NCBI RefSeq assembly: GCF_013004695.1
Contig: NZ_JABEMG010000010.1
Span: 1-62,475 of the forward strand
Length of the DNA stretch: 62,475 nucleotides
From: Promicromonospora citrea
Lineage (GTDB): Bacteria > Actinomycetota > Actinomycetes > Actinomycetales > Cellulomonadaceae
Direction of reading: 5' to 3'
In this document: positions 41,995 through 51,204 of the stretch, piece after piece
Layout of the letters: each line of letters begins with the position of its first letter
How positions within the stretch are numbered: position 1 is the first letter of the stretch
The notes under the pieces: model-generated
Told to the model about the DNA's origin: nothing
Seen by the model: only the letters and a program-made list of their open reading frames with translations
Database searches by the model: none
Position numbers and translations under genes: made by a program

Positions 41995-44900
41995 TCACAC
42001 GGAGAAGTACTTCGCCTCCGGGTGATGGAACACGAACGCGTCCGTCGACTGCTCCGGATGCAGTTGCAGCTCGTCCGACAGCGTGACCCCCACCCGCTCC
42101 GGCCGCAGCAGCTCGACCACCTTGTGCCGGTCCTCCATGTCGGGGCACGCGGGGTACCCGAGCGACATCCGCGCCCCGCGGTAGTCGAGCTTGAACAGCC
42201 CCTCCACCGTGGACGGCTCCTCGGATGCGAACCCCAGCTCCGCCCGCACGCGCGCGTGCCAGAACTCCGCCAGTGCCTCGGTGAGCTGCACCGACAGCCC
42301 GTGCAGCTCCATGTACTCGCGGTACTTGTTGGCCTCGAACAGCCGACCGGTGTGCGCGGACACGGAGTCCCCGACCGTCACGAGCTGCACCGGAAGCACG
42401 TCGAACCGGCCGGTCTCCTCGACCCACGACCGCGGTCGGACGAAGTCCGCGAGGCACAGGTGCCGGTCGCGGCGCTGCCGCGGGAACGTGAACCGCAGCC
42501 GCTCGGTGCCCACGGGCCCGCCGGACCCGCCGTCGGGCGCCCCGATGCCGGCCAGCTCGCCGTGGTGGGCCACCACCACGGAGTCACCCTCGGACCACAC
42601 CGGGAAGTACCCGTAGACCACGGTCGGGTCCATGATCTGGTCGGTCCGGATGCGGTCCAGCCACTCCGCCAGCCGCGGCCGGCCCTCGGTCTCGACCAGC
42701 TCCTCGTAGGAGGCGCCGTCCGCGGACCGGCCCGGCTTCAGCCCCCACTGGCCCATGAACGTCGCGCGCTCGTCGAGGAACGCCGCGTACTCCGAGAGCT
42801 GCACGCCCTTGACGATGCGCGTACCCCAGAACGGCGGGTCGGGCACCTCGTTGTCGGTGGCCACGTCCGAGCGGGCGGGCAGCGCCTCGACCGGCGTCTC
42901 GGTCACCTTGACGACGTTGTGGCGGCGCTTGCGCAGTGGCGGCAGCCCGACGTCGTCGGGGGAGGCGCCGCGCGCGATGCGCACGAGCGGCTCCATGAGC
43001 CGCAGGCCCTCGAAGGCGTCCTTCGCGTAGCGGACGACGCCGGGGAACGCGCCGGCCAGGTCGTCCTCGACGTACGTGCGGGTCAGCGCCGCGCCGCCGA
43101 GCAGCACCGGCCAGCGCTTCTCGAACCCGCGGGAGGCCAGCTCCTCGAGGTTCTCCTTCATCACCACGGTCGACTTCACGAGCAGGCCGGACATGCCGAT
43201 GACGTCGGCGTCGTGCTCGATCGCGGCGTCGATCATGGCGCTCACCGGCTGCTTGATGCCGATGTTGACCACCGTGTAGCCGTTGTTCGTCAGGATGATG
43301 TCGACGAGGTTCTTGCCGATGTCGTGCACGTCGCCGCGCACCGTGGCCAGCACGATCGTGCCCTTCGACCCGGAGTCGCCCTCGACCCGCTCCATGTGCG
43401 GTTCCAGCAGCGCGACGGCGGTCTTCATCACCTCCGCCGACTGCAGCACGAACGGGAGCTGCATCTCGCCGCGCCCGAACAGGTCGCCGACCACCTTCAT
43501 GCCCTCCAGCAGGTGGTCGTTGACGATGTCCAGCGCCTCCATCCCGGCGGACAGCGCCTCCTCGACGTCGTCCTCCAGGCCCTTGCGGGCGCCGTCGACG
43601 ATGCGCCGCGCCAGGCGCTCGCCGACCGGCAGGGCCGCGAGCTCGGCGGCGCGCTGGTCGCGGATCGCCGCGGCGTCGACGCCCTCGAACAGGTCGAGCA
43701 GCCTCGAGAGCGGGTCGTAGGTCAGGGTGCCGTCGGCGTCCCACTCGCGCTTGTCCCACACCAGGTCGAGCGCCGTCTGCCGCTGTTCCTCGGGGATGGA
43801 GGCGAGCGGAAGGATCTTCGCCGCGTGCACGATCGCCGAGTCCAGGCCCGCGGCGACGGCCTCGTGCAGGAACACCGAGTTGAGCACCGCGCGTGCCGCC
43901 GGGTTGAGGCCGAACGACACGTTCGAGACGCCGAGCGTGGTGTGCACGCCGGGGTAGCGCCGCGTGATCTCCCGGATCGCCTCGATCGTCTCGATCGCGT
44001 CCCGCCGCGTCTCCTCCTGACCGGTCGCGATGGGGAAGGTCAGGGCGTCGACGATGATGTCGTCCACGCGCAGGCCCCAGTCGCCCACGAGGGTGTCGAT
44101 GAGCCGCGACGCGATCGCGACCTTCTTCTCCGCCGTGCGGGCCTGGCCCTCCTCGTCGATCGTCAGCGCGACGACGGCGGCACCGTGCTCGACCACCGCG
44201 GGCATGATGCGGGCGAACCGCGACGTCGGGCCGTCGCCGTCCTCGAAGTTCACCGAGTTGACGACGGCGCGCCCGCCGAGCAGCTCCAGTCCCGCGCGGA
44301 TGACGTCGGGCTCCGTTGAGTCGATGACCAGCGGCAGCGTGCTCGCCGACGCCAGCCGGGACACGACCTCCCGCACGTCCGCGACGCCGTCGCGCCCCAC
44401 GTAGTCGACGCAGACGTCGAGCAGGTGCGCGCCGTCGCGGGTCTGGGCGCGCGCGATGTCGACGACGTCGTCCCAGCGCTCCTCCAGCATCGCCTCGCGG
44501 AACGCCTTGGAGCCGTTCGCGTTGGTGCGCTCGCCGATCGCGAGGAAGCTCGTCTCCTGCCGCAGCTCCGTGGCCGAGTACAGCGAGGCGACGGCGTTCT
44601 CGCGCACCGGCTCGCGCGGCGCCACCGGCCGGCCGCCCACGGCCTCGACGACGAGCCGCATGTGCTCCGGCGTCGTGCCGCAGCAGCCGCCCACCAGCCC
44701 GAGGCCGAACTCGCGCGCGAACTGCGTGTGCGCGGCCGCGAGCTCCTCCGGGGTGAGGGGGTAGGTGGCGCCGTCCGGACCCAGCACGGGCAGGCCCGCG
44801 TTGGGCATGCAGGCCACGGGCACCTCCGCGTGCTGCGACAGGTGACGCAGGTGCTCGCTCATCTGCTCCGGGCCGGTGGCACAGTTCATGCCGATCGAGT

Positions 44901-45582
44901 CGACGCCCAGCGCCTGCAGCGCCACCAGCGCCGCGCCGATCTCCGAGCCCATGAGCATGGTGCCCGTCGTCTCGACCGTCACCGACACGATGACGGCCAC
45001 CCGCCGCCCGACCTCCGCCATCGCCTGCCGGCCGCCCGTCACCGCGGCCTTGGCCTGCAGCAGGTCCTGGCTGGTCTCGATGAGCAGGGCGTCCGCGCCG
45101 CCCTCGATGAGGCCCGCCGCCTGCTCGGCGAACGTGTCCCGCAGGTGCGCGTACGTCGTGTGGCCCAGCGACGGCAGCTTGGTGCCCGGCCCCATCGAGC
45201 CCAGCACCCAGCGGGGCGCCTCCGGGGTTGCGAATGCGTCCGCGCGCTCGCGGGCCAGCGCGGCCCCCGCGCGGGCGAGCTCGCGGATGCGGTCGTCGAT
45301 GCCGTAGTCCGACAGGTTCGACCAGTTCGCGCCGAACGTGTTCGACTCGATCGCGTCCACGCCCACCGCGAGGAACGCGTCGTGCACCCCCGCAATCAGG
45401 TCCGGGCGCGACACCGTGAGGATCTCGTTGCACCCCTCCAGGCCCTGGTAGTCCTCCAGGGTCGGGTTCGCCGCCTGGATCATCGTGCCCATCGCGCCGT
45501 CGGCCACGACCACGCGCGTGCGCATGGCCTCCAGGAGGGCGGCGGAGCGGTCGTCCAGGGCGGGCAACGTAGCGGCGTTCAC
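41995..45582 (-). CDS. metH: Cobalamin-dependent methionine synthase
   Basis: 1195 residues from GTG, full length for MetH. Homocysteine domain 1-320 with zinc ligands Cys234 (GMNCATGP) and Cys300/301 (GGCCGTTPEH); pterin-binding domain about 340-620 (AIGERTNANGSKAF, INFED-type FEDGDGP); B12 cap about 640-735; cobalamin domain with DVHDIGKN (His753 is the lower ligand); activation domain about 900-1195 (SAdoMet site RLAEW, RxxxGYPACPD near the end). It transfers a methyl group from methyl-tetrahydrofolate to homocysteine. The start is moderately sure: the ribosome site is weak, and only 78 bases separate it from the divergent SDR gene, with no B12 riboswitch. Confidence 0.97.
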   Translation of the reverse strand: MNAATLPALDDRSAALLEAMRTRVVVADGAMGTMIQAANPTLEDYQGLEGCNEILTVSRPDLIAGVHDAFLAVGVDAIESNTFGANWSNLSDYGIDDRIRELARAGAALARERADAFATPEAPRWVLGSMGPGTKLPSLGHTTYAHLRDTFAEQAAGLIEGGADALLIETSQDLLQAKAAVTGGRQAMAEVGRRVAVIVSVTVETTGTMLMGSEIGAALVALQALGVDSIGMNCATGPEQMSEHLRHLSQHAEVPVACMPNAGLPVLGPDGATYPLTPEELAAAHTQFAREFGLGLVGGCCGTTPEHMRLVVEAVGGRPVAPREPVRENAVASLYSATELRQETSFLAIGERTNANGSKAFREAMLEERWDDVVDIARAQTRDGAHLLDVCVDYVGRDGVADVREVVSRLASASTLPLVIDSTEPDVIRAGLELLGGRAVVNSVNFEDGDGPTSRFARIMPAVVEHGAAVVALTIDEEGQARTAEKKVAIASRLIDTLVGDWGLRVDDIIVDALTFPIATGQEETRRDAIETIEAIREITRRYPGVHTTLGVSNVSFGLNPAARAVLNSVFLHEAVAAGLDSAIVHAAKILPLASIPEEQRQTALDLVWDKREWDADGTLTYDPLSRLLDLFEGVDAAAIRDQRAAELAALPVGERLARRIVDGARKGLEDDVEEALSAGMEALDIVNDHLLEGMKVVGDLFGRGEMQLPFVLQSAEVMKTAVALLEPHMERVEGDSGSKGTIVLATVRGDVHDIGKNLVDIILTNNGYTVVNIGIKQPVSAMIDAAIEHDADVIGMSGLLVKSTVVMKENLEELASRGFEKRWPVLLGGAALTRTYVEDDLAGAFPGVVRYAKDAFEGLRLMEPLVRIARGASPDDVGLPPLRKRRHNVVKVTETPVEALPARSDVATDNEVPDPPFWGTRIVKGVQLSEYAAFLDERATFMGQWGLKPGRSADGASYEELVETEGRPRLAEWLDRIRTDQIMDPTVVYGYFPVWSEGDSVVVAHHGELAGIGAPDGGSGGPVGTERLRFTFPRQRRDRHLCLADFVRPRSWVEETGRFDVLPVQLVTVGDSVSAHTGRLFEANKYREYMELHGLSVQLTEALAEFWHARVRAELGFASEEPSTVEGLFKLDYRGARMSLGYPACPDMEDRHKVVELLRPERVGVTLSDELQLHPEQSTDAFVFHHPEAKYFSV

Positions 45583-45660
45583 CTCGGCAGCGTAAGCCTT
45601 GCCCCGCCGACGACGCCGGGAGTGCCCGGCGGTCGGGACGTCGCCCGTTACCGTGCCTGC

Positions 45661-46440
45661 ATGACGACGCACGACTACCTCGCCTCCCTCTTCTCGCTCA
45701 CCGGCCGCACCGCGGTCGTGACCGGCGGCAGCTCCGGCATCGGCCGGGCCATCGCCGAGGCGCTCGCCCAGGCCGGGGCGCGCACCGTGCTCGTCGCGCG
45801 GGGCGCCGACCGGCTGGAGTCGGTCGCGGCCGGCCTGCGCGAGAAGGGCTGCGACGTCGCGACGGTGGTGGCCGACCTCTCCACCCGCGCGGGCATCCAC
45901 GCGGCCGCGGACGGCGTCGTCGCCGCGGCGGGGGAGCCCGACATCGTCGTCAACAGCGCGGGCATCAACCTGCGGCCGCACCTCGGCGACGTCGACGAGG
46001 CCACCTGGGACCTCACGCTCACCGTGAACCTCGAGGCGCCGTTCCTGCTCGGGCAACGCTTCGCGCCCGGCATGGCGTCGCGGGGGTACGGCCGGCTGAT
46101 CCACATCTCGTCGCAGCAGGCGCACCGGTCGTTCGTCGACAGCGGTGTGTACGGCGTCTCCAAGGGCGGCCTCGAGTCGCTCGCGCGCTCGCAGTCGGAG
46201 GCGTGGTCGGCGCGCGGCGTCACGGCGAACACGCTCGTACCCGGCTTCGTGCTCACCCCGCTCAACCAGCGCCTCCAGGACGACGCCGACACGATCGCGG
46301 CGCTCGCTGCCCGCACCACGGTAGGGCGCAACGGCGTGCCCGAGGACTTCGCGGGGGCGGCGGTGTTCCTCGCGGGCCCGGCGTCGGGGTACGTCACAGG
46401 GCACTCGCTGTTCGTGGACGGCGGGTTCTCGGTGCACTGA
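45661..46440 (+). CDS. Short-chain dehydrogenase/reductase
   Basis: 259 residues. TGGSSGIGRAIAEAL is the cofactor motif, VNSAGINLRPH the NNAG-equivalent, and SSQQAHRSFVDSGVYGVSK supplies Ser and the YxxxK pair. The C-terminal GHSLFVDGGFSVH matches the classical SDR end. Homologues are gluconate 5-dehydrogenase-like, but the substrate is not certain. TACCGT six bases before the ATG suggests a leaderless start. Divergent from metH; a functional link is not evident. Confidence 0.92.
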   Translation: MTTHDYLASLFSLTGRTAVVTGGSSGIGRAIAEALAQAGARTVLVARGADRLESVAAGLREKGCDVATVVADLSTRAGIHAAADGVVAAAGEPDIVVNSAGINLRPHLGDVDEATWDLTLTVNLEAPFLLGQRFAPGMASRGYGRLIHISSQQAHRSFVDSGVYGVSKGGLESLARSQSEAWSARGVTANTLVPGFVLTPLNQRLQDDADTIAALAARTTVGRNGVPEDFAGAAVFLAGPASGYVTGHSLFVDGGFSVH

Positions 46441-46575
46441 GGGGACCGAGGACAGGGGCCTCGAGTCAGGTGCGGCGTAGGCGACGGTCCGGGCAACCGC
46501 CCAGCCCACGTGACTACCTCGCGGGGGAGTGGGACGGGGGCGTGGGGTCGGCGGGGGAGCAGTAGGCTCCACGCC

Positions 46576-47364
46576 GTGAACGTCGACCTGCCCGGCCTCG
46601 GGACGCTCGTCAACGTCGGGACCGTCGTCGTCGGCTCGCTGCTCGGGATGGCCGTGGGTCACCGGCTGCCGCAGCGCACGCACGCCGTCGTCACCGACAT
46701 CCTCGGTCTTGTGACGCTCCTGGTGGCAGCGCTGTCGGCGATGTCGGTGACGGACGCGGCGTTCGTCGCGGCGACCGGCTCCGGCGCGCCTGTGCTCATC
46801 GTCCTCGGCTCGCTGCTCATCGGCGGCATCCTCGGCTCCCTGCTGCGGATCGAGGACCGGCTCGAGGGACTCGCCGGCGTGATCCAGGCCTGGTTCGCGC
46901 GCCGCGGCGGCGGCAGGTCCGCGGAGACAACGACCGCCGACGACGCCTCCGCACGCGAGCGGTTCATCGAGGGCTGGCTCACCGCGTCGCTGCTGTTCTG
47001 CGTCGGCCCGCTGACGATCCTCGGCTCGCTGTCCGACGGTCTCGGCCGCGGCATCGACCAGCTGCTGCTCAAGTCGGTGCTCGACGGGTTCGCCGCTCTG
47101 GCGTTCGCGTCCTCGTTCGGCGTGGGGGTGCTGCTGTCGGCGGTGTCGGTCGGCGTCGTGCAGGGGCTCCTGACGGTCGCGGGCGTCCTGCTCGGGTCGG
47201 TGCTGCCGGACGCGCACATCGCGGCGCTCACCGCGGCGGGCGGCCTCATGCTCGTCGGCATCGCGCTGCGCCTGCTGCGCATCAAGCAGGTCGCGGTGGG
47301 CGACCTGCTGCCCGCGCTCGTCGTCGCGCCGCTGCTGACACAGCTGGTGGTCGTGCTGCGGTGA
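46576..47364 (+). CDS. DUF554 membrane protein
   Basis: 262 residues from GTG. Six to seven membrane helices. GLGTLVNVGTVVVGSLLGMAVG, VLIVLGSLLIGGILGSLLRIEDRL, TASLLFCVGPLTILGSLSDGL and LLLKSVLDGFAALAFASSFGVGVLLSA (parts) are the conserved DUF554 blocks. The protein is a membrane transporter-like fold with unknown function; a hydrophilic Thr/Asp-rich insert lies near residue 118. TAGGCT seven bases before the GTG points to leaderless expression. Confidence 0.93.
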   Translation: MNVDLPGLGTLVNVGTVVVGSLLGMAVGHRLPQRTHAVVTDILGLVTLLVAALSAMSVTDAAFVAATGSGAPVLIVLGSLLIGGILGSLLRIEDRLEGLAGVIQAWFARRGGGRSAETTTADDASARERFIEGWLTASLLFCVGPLTILGSLSDGLGRGIDQLLLKSVLDGFAALAFASSFGVGVLLSAVSVGVVQGLLTVAGVLLGSVLPDAHIAALTAAGGLMLVGIALRLLRIKQVAVGDLLPALVVAPLLTQLVVVLR

Positions 47365-47418
47365 CTGCGCCGGCGTCGGCCCGCGACGTACCGGCCCCGA
47401 ACGTACCGGCCCAGCGCG

Positions 47419-48360
47419 TCAGCCCCGCACGGGCACCGGCAGCCGGACCTGGCGGCCCGCCTCGTCCTGGCCGTCGAGCAGCTGCACCAGCAGGTCCATC
47501 GCGGTGCGGCCCAGCTCCTCGCCGTCGACGTCGACGGCCGGTGTGTGCTCGATCCCCAGCGCCTCGATGACGGCGGGCTCGGTGCTCACCACGAGGTCGC
47601 GCGGCACCTCGACGCCGCGCGAGCGCAGGGCGAGCAGCAGGCCCAGGCCGATGGAGGTCGCGTACGGGACCACGGCCGTGGCGCCGGTCTCGAGCACGGC
47701 GGGCGTCACCTCGACCCCGGCGGCGAAGGTCGCGGGCAGGGGGCCGAGCACGGTGAGCTGCGCCCCGGCACGGTCCGCGGCGTCCCGCACCGCGGCGGTG
47801 CGCTGCCGGTCCTGCCACGACCCCGCCGGCCCGCCCACGTAGACGACCCGGTCGTGCCCCTCGGCGGCGAGCCGTGACGTCAGCGTGCCGAAGGCCGTCG
47901 CGGTGTCGGCCACGACCGACGTCATGCCGTCGATCTCCCGGTCGACCAGGACGGACGGCTTGGTCGACCCCGTCGCCGCGACGAGCGTGTCGCTGTCTCG
48001 TGGCGCGACGAGCAGGAACCCGTCGACCTGGCGGGCCAGGCGCTCGGCGGCGCCGGTGGAGCCCAGGGCGTGGACGGCGACGGTGAGCTGGAGGCCCGCC
48101 TCCTCGGCGCGCGCCTGGGCGCCCGCGACGATCGGTGTGAAGAACGCGTTGTCGAGGGTGGGCACGACGATGGCGATGATGCCGGTGCGCCCGCGGGCGA
48201 GCTCGCGGGCCGCCCGGTTGGGGACGTAGCCGAGCCGCGCGGCTGCCGCGACGACGCGGACGGCGGTCTCGGCGGCGACCAGGCCGCTCCCGTTGAGCGC
48301 TCGCGACGCGGTCGCCTTCGAGACGCCGGCCACCGCGGCGACGTCGGACAGATCAGGCAC
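47419..48360 (-). CDS. LacI-family repressor of the ABC importer / deaminase operon
   Basis: 313 residues from GTG 48360, chosen because AAAGGAGG lies seven bases before it; an ATG eight codons earlier lacks a site. Helix-turn-helix DLSDVAAVAGVSKATASRAL (about 3-22), then a sugar-binding-protein-like sensor (GIIAIVVPTLDNAFFTPIV; GFLLVAPRDSDT; PAVDVDGEELGRTAM). It is divergent from the potABCD-like operon, with two operators in the spacer. The effector is probably the imported compound or its product. Confidence 0.93.
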   Translation of the reverse strand: MPDLSDVAAVAGVSKATASRALNGSGLVAAETAVRVVAAAARLGYVPNRAARELARGRTGIIAIVVPTLDNAFFTPIVAGAQARAEEAGLQLTVAVHALGSTGAAERLARQVDGFLLVAPRDSDTLVAATGSTKPSVLVDREIDGMTSVVADTATAFGTLTSRLAAEGHDRVVYVGGPAGSWQDRQRTAAVRDAADRAGAQLTVLGPLPATFAAGVEVTPAVLETGATAVVPYATSIGLGLLLALRSRGVEVPRDLVVSTEPAVIEALGIEHTPAVDVDGEELGRTAMDLLVQLLDGQDEAGRQVRLPVPVRG

Positions 48361-48400
48361 CGTTCCTCCTTTGTCGGTGGGCACACTCTAGACGCCCCCT

Positions 48401-48412
48401 GCAACCGATTGC
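48401..48412. promoter_or_regulatory. LacI half-dyad near the repressor promoter
   Basis: GCAACCGATTGC is an imperfect 12-base dyad 40 bases before the lacI start, of the CAAYCGRTTG type bound by LacI-family proteins; a probable autoregulatory site. Confidence 0.5.
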
Positions 48413-48486
48413 GCCGACCTGAGGTGTCCACGTAACGAGAAGTTAACGCGGGGACGTCTGGCCGAGCGCCGTCATGCCTTAAGGTC

Positions 48487-48506
48487 CGATGGAACCGGTT
48501 CCATCG
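48487..48506. promoter_or_regulatory. Perfect 20-base LacI operator before the importer operon
   Basis: CGATGGAACCGGTTCCATCG is fully self-complementary. TTAAGG just upstream may be part of the -10 region, placing the operator at the transcription start. An in-frame ATG lies inside it, so translation more likely begins at GTG 48522 downstream. Confidence 0.85.
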
Positions 48507-48521
48507 AACGAAAGACGGCTC

Positions 48522-49343
48522 GTGCGAGCACGTTCCACACTCCTGCTGCTCCTGCCGGGGCTCGCGTTCCTCCTCGTGGGCTTCCTGCTCCCGGCGGTCG
48601 CGATGCTGTTCGCCCCGCCCGGCGTGACGTTCGCCCAGGTGATCGAGCGCATGGGCGCGATGCTGACCGACCCCTACGACCTCGGCATCGTCTGGCGCAC
48701 GGTGCGCATCGGCCTGGTCGTCACCGCCGTGTGCGTGCTCCTCGGCTTCCCGATCGCCTCGCTGCTGGCCCGCTCCCGGTCGCGGTGGGCCGGCGTGCTG
48801 CTCGCCCTGGCGATCTTCCCGCTGCTGCTGAGCAACGTGGTGCGGACCTTCGGCTGGCTCGTGGTGCTCGGCTCCAACGGCGTGATCGGGCAGCTGCTGA
48901 CCGGCCTCGGCCTCGTCGAGAAGGCGCCCCAGCTGCTGTACACCGAGCTGGCGATCGTCCTCGGCCTGGTCCAGCTCTTCCTGCCGCTGGCCGTCATCAC
49001 CTGCTACTCCGCCGTCGCCCAGGTCGACCCGGGGCTCGAGGAGGCCGCGCGCGGACTGGGCGCGAGCCGCACCCGCACCTTCTGGAGCATCCTCGTCCCG
49101 CTCTCGCTGCCGGGCGTCGTCGTCGCCGCCACGCTCGTCTTCGCGGGATCCGTCACCGCCTACACCACCCCGTACCTGCTGGGCGGGTCCAGCCAGCGCA
49201 TGCTCTCGACCCAGCTCTTCTCGTACGCGAGCGTCACGGTCGACTGGGCGGCCGCGTCGGCCACCGCCGTCGTCATGACGGTGCTGGTCTTCCTCGTGTC
49301 CGGGATCTCGGCGCTGGTCGGCCGGAAGGGAGCGGTCTCGTGA
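48522..49343 (+). CDS. ABC transporter permease, spermidine/putrescine (PotB) type
   Basis: 273 residues. Six membrane segments; EEAARGLGASRTRTFWSILVPLSLPG is the EAA coupling loop (parts). GTG 48522 is preferred because the alternative ATG 48489 lies within the perfect operator; GAAAG lies eight bases before the GTG. The stop overlaps the next GTG (GTGA). It works with the second permease, ATPase and receptor encoded downstream. Confidence 0.9.
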   Translation: MRARSTLLLLLPGLAFLLVGFLLPAVAMLFAPPGVTFAQVIERMGAMLTDPYDLGIVWRTVRIGLVVTAVCVLLGFPIASLLARSRSRWAGVLLALAIFPLLLSNVVRTFGWLVVLGSNGVIGQLLTGLGLVEKAPQLLYTELAIVLGLVQLFLPLAVITCYSAVAQVDPGLEEAARGLGASRTRTFWSILVPLSLPGVVVAATLVFAGSVTAYTTPYLLGGSSQRMLSTQLFSYASVTVDWAAASATAVVMTVLVFLVSGISALVGRKGAVS

Positions 49344-50146
49344 GCGGCACCCGCCTGCGCCACCCCGTCGCCGCCGCGCTCGCCGTGGCCGGCTACGTGA
49401 TCATGATCGTGCCCATCGGCTTCGTCGTCGCCACCGCGTTCACGGCGGGCAGCACGCTGCGCTTCCCGCCCGAGGGCCTGTCCCTGACCTGGTTCGGCGA
49501 GGCGGTGGCCTACTCGCCGTTCATGGAGGCCGTCGTCTCCAGCCTGGAGCTCGCCGCGCTGGCCACCGCTCTGGCGCTCGTGCTCGGCGTGCCGGTCACG
49601 CTGGCGGTCCACCGCGGCAGGATCCCGGGCAGGGGACTGCTGGAGGGCCTGTTCCTGTCGCCGCTCGTGGTGCCGGAGCTGGTGGTGGGCCTCGCGCTCT
49701 ACCAGCAGCTCATGATCGGCCTGCACCTCGACAACTTCACGACCCTGCTGCTGGGCCACACCGCGCTGCTGCTGCCGTACGCGGTGCGCGTCACCGGGGC
49801 CTCGCTGGCGCTCGCGGACCCGGCGCTGGAGGAGGCGGCCCGCGGCCTGGGCGCGTCACCGGTGCGGGCCTTCTTCACGGTGACCCTCCCGATGCTGCGG
49901 CCGGGTCTCGTCTCGGCGGGCCTGCTCGGCTTCGTCACCTCGTTCAACAACGTGCCGCTGTCGCTGCTGCTGCAGACCCGCGACTTCAGGACCCTGCCCG
50001 TCACGATGCTCGACTACGTCCAGCAGAGCTACGACCCGATGGTGGCCGCCGCCTCCACGCTCGTGCTCGCCGCGACCGTCGTCGTCGCCGTCGTCGCGGA
50101 GCGCACGGTCGGCTTCGCCAAGATCTTCGGAGGGATCAACCGATGA
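49340..50146 (+). CDS. ABC transporter permease, spermidine/putrescine (PotC) type
   Basis: 268 residues from GTG, overlapping the upstream stop. FLSPLVVPELVVGLALYQ and EEAARGLGASPVRAFFTVTLP (EAA loop) define the PotC-like second permease. VPLSLLLQTRDFRTLPV near the end is typical. The gene overlaps the ATPase start by four bases. Part of the LacI-controlled importer. Confidence 0.92.
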   Translation: MSGTRLRHPVAAALAVAGYVIMIVPIGFVVATAFTAGSTLRFPPEGLSLTWFGEAVAYSPFMEAVVSSLELAALATALALVLGVPVTLAVHRGRIPGRGLLEGLFLSPLVVPELVVGLALYQQLMIGLHLDNFTTLLLGHTALLLPYAVRVTGASLALADPALEEAARGLGASPVRAFFTVTLPMLRPGLVSAGLLGFVTSFNNVPLSLLLQTRDFRTLPVTMLDYVQQSYDPMVAAASTLVLAATVVVAVVAERTVGFAKIFGGINR

Positions 50147-51204
50147 CCACCCCCGCCGCCGAGCTCGTCGGCGTCACCCAGCGGTTCGGCAGCTTCACGG
50201 CCGTCGACGCGGTCGACCTGCGGATCCCGCGCGGCCGCCTGACCACGTTGCTCGGCCCCAGCGGCTGCGGCAAGACCACGACCCTGCGCATGCTCGCCGG
50301 GTACGCCACGCCGACGTCGGGCCGCATCCTCATCGACGGCCAGGACGCGACCCGCACCCCGCCCGAGAAGCGCGACCTGGGCATGGTCTTCCAGTCCTAC
50401 GCCCTGTTCCCGCACCTGACGGTCGCCGACAACGTGGCCTACGGCCTGACCATGCGCAAGGTGCCTGCCCCCGAGCGCCGCCGCCGCGCCGCCGAGGCGC
50501 TGGAGCTCGTGGGCCTCGGGCACCTGGGCGACCGCAGGCCCAAGCAGCTCTCGGGCGGCCAGCAGCAGCGTGTCGCGCTGGCCCGTGCCGTCGCCGTCCG
50601 GCCCCGGCTGCTGCTCCTGGACGAGCCGCTGTCCAACCTGGACGCGCGGCTGCGCGTGCAGATGCGCGCCGAGATCCGCCGCATCCAGTCCGAGACCGGC
50701 CTGACCGTCGTGCTCGTGACCCACGACCAGGACGAGGCCCTGGAGATGTCCGACGAGATGGTGCTGATGCGCGCGGGGAAGGTCGTGCAGAGCGGCGCCC
50801 CGCGCGACGTCTTCCCCGCACCGGCCGACCGGTTCGTCGCCGAGTTCCTCGGCTACGAGAACTTCCTGACGCTGGCCGACGGCCGCGAGGCCGCGGTCCG
50901 CCCCGAGCACCTGCGCGTCGTCACGGCGGACGCCCCGCTCGACGGGCGGGTCGACGACGTCGTGCTCGACGCCGTCGTGCGCGACGTCGCCTACCGCGGC
51001 GTCGACGTACTCGTGACGCTCGACGCGACCGACCCGGCCGGCACCGCCGTGCGCCTGGTGGCCGACCACCGCGCCGAGGACGAGACCCCGGCACCGTCGC
51101 CCGGTGCCCGCGTCCGGCTCGTCGCACCCCGGGCACGTCTCGCCCTCCTGACCCCGGCTGCTCCCGCAGCCGCACCCGCAACCGCACCTGAAGGAAACCG
51201 ATGA
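50143..51204 (+). CDS. ABC transporter ATP-binding protein, PotA/FbpC type
   Basis: 353 residues. Walker A GPSGCGKTT, Q-loop VFQSYALFPHLTV, signature LSGGQQQR, Walker B LLLLDEPLSNLD and H-loop THDQDEAL are intact. A C-terminal TOBE-like domain (VRPEHLRVVTADAPL; RGVDVLVTL) follows residue about 240. It overlaps the genes on both sides by four bases, so all four importer components are coupled in translation. Confidence 0.94.
   Translation: MTTPAAELVGVTQRFGSFTAVDAVDLRIPRGRLTTLLGPSGCGKTTTLRMLAGYATPTSGRILIDGQDATRTPPEKRDLGMVFQSYALFPHLTVADNVAYGLTMRKVPAPERRRRAAEALELVGLGHLGDRRPKQLSGGQQQRVALARAVAVRPRLLLLDEPLSNLDARLRVQMRAEIRRIQSETGLTVVLVTHDQDEALEMSDEMVLMRAGKVVQSGAPRDVFPAPADRFVAEFLGYENFLTLADGREAAVRPEHLRVVTADAPLDGRVDDVVLDAVVRDVAYRGVDVLVTLDATDPAGTAVRLVADHRAEDETPAPSPGARVRLVAPRARLALLTPAAPAAAPATAPEGNR

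Noticed and set aside
41821-44319. 832-codon plus-strand frame opposite metH.
   Set aside because: No family resemblance and repetitive HRVDD/VRELH-like composition; it is antisense to conserved MetH domains.
45583-45660. Possible cobalamin riboswitch before metH.
   Set aside because: Only 78 bases separate metH from the divergent SDR gene, too short for a B12 riboswitch, and no B12-box-like sequence is visible.
48489-48521. ATG at 48489 as start of the first importer permease.
   Set aside because: It lies within a perfect 20-base operator; GTG 48522 better fits the membrane-protein start, though this is not certain.
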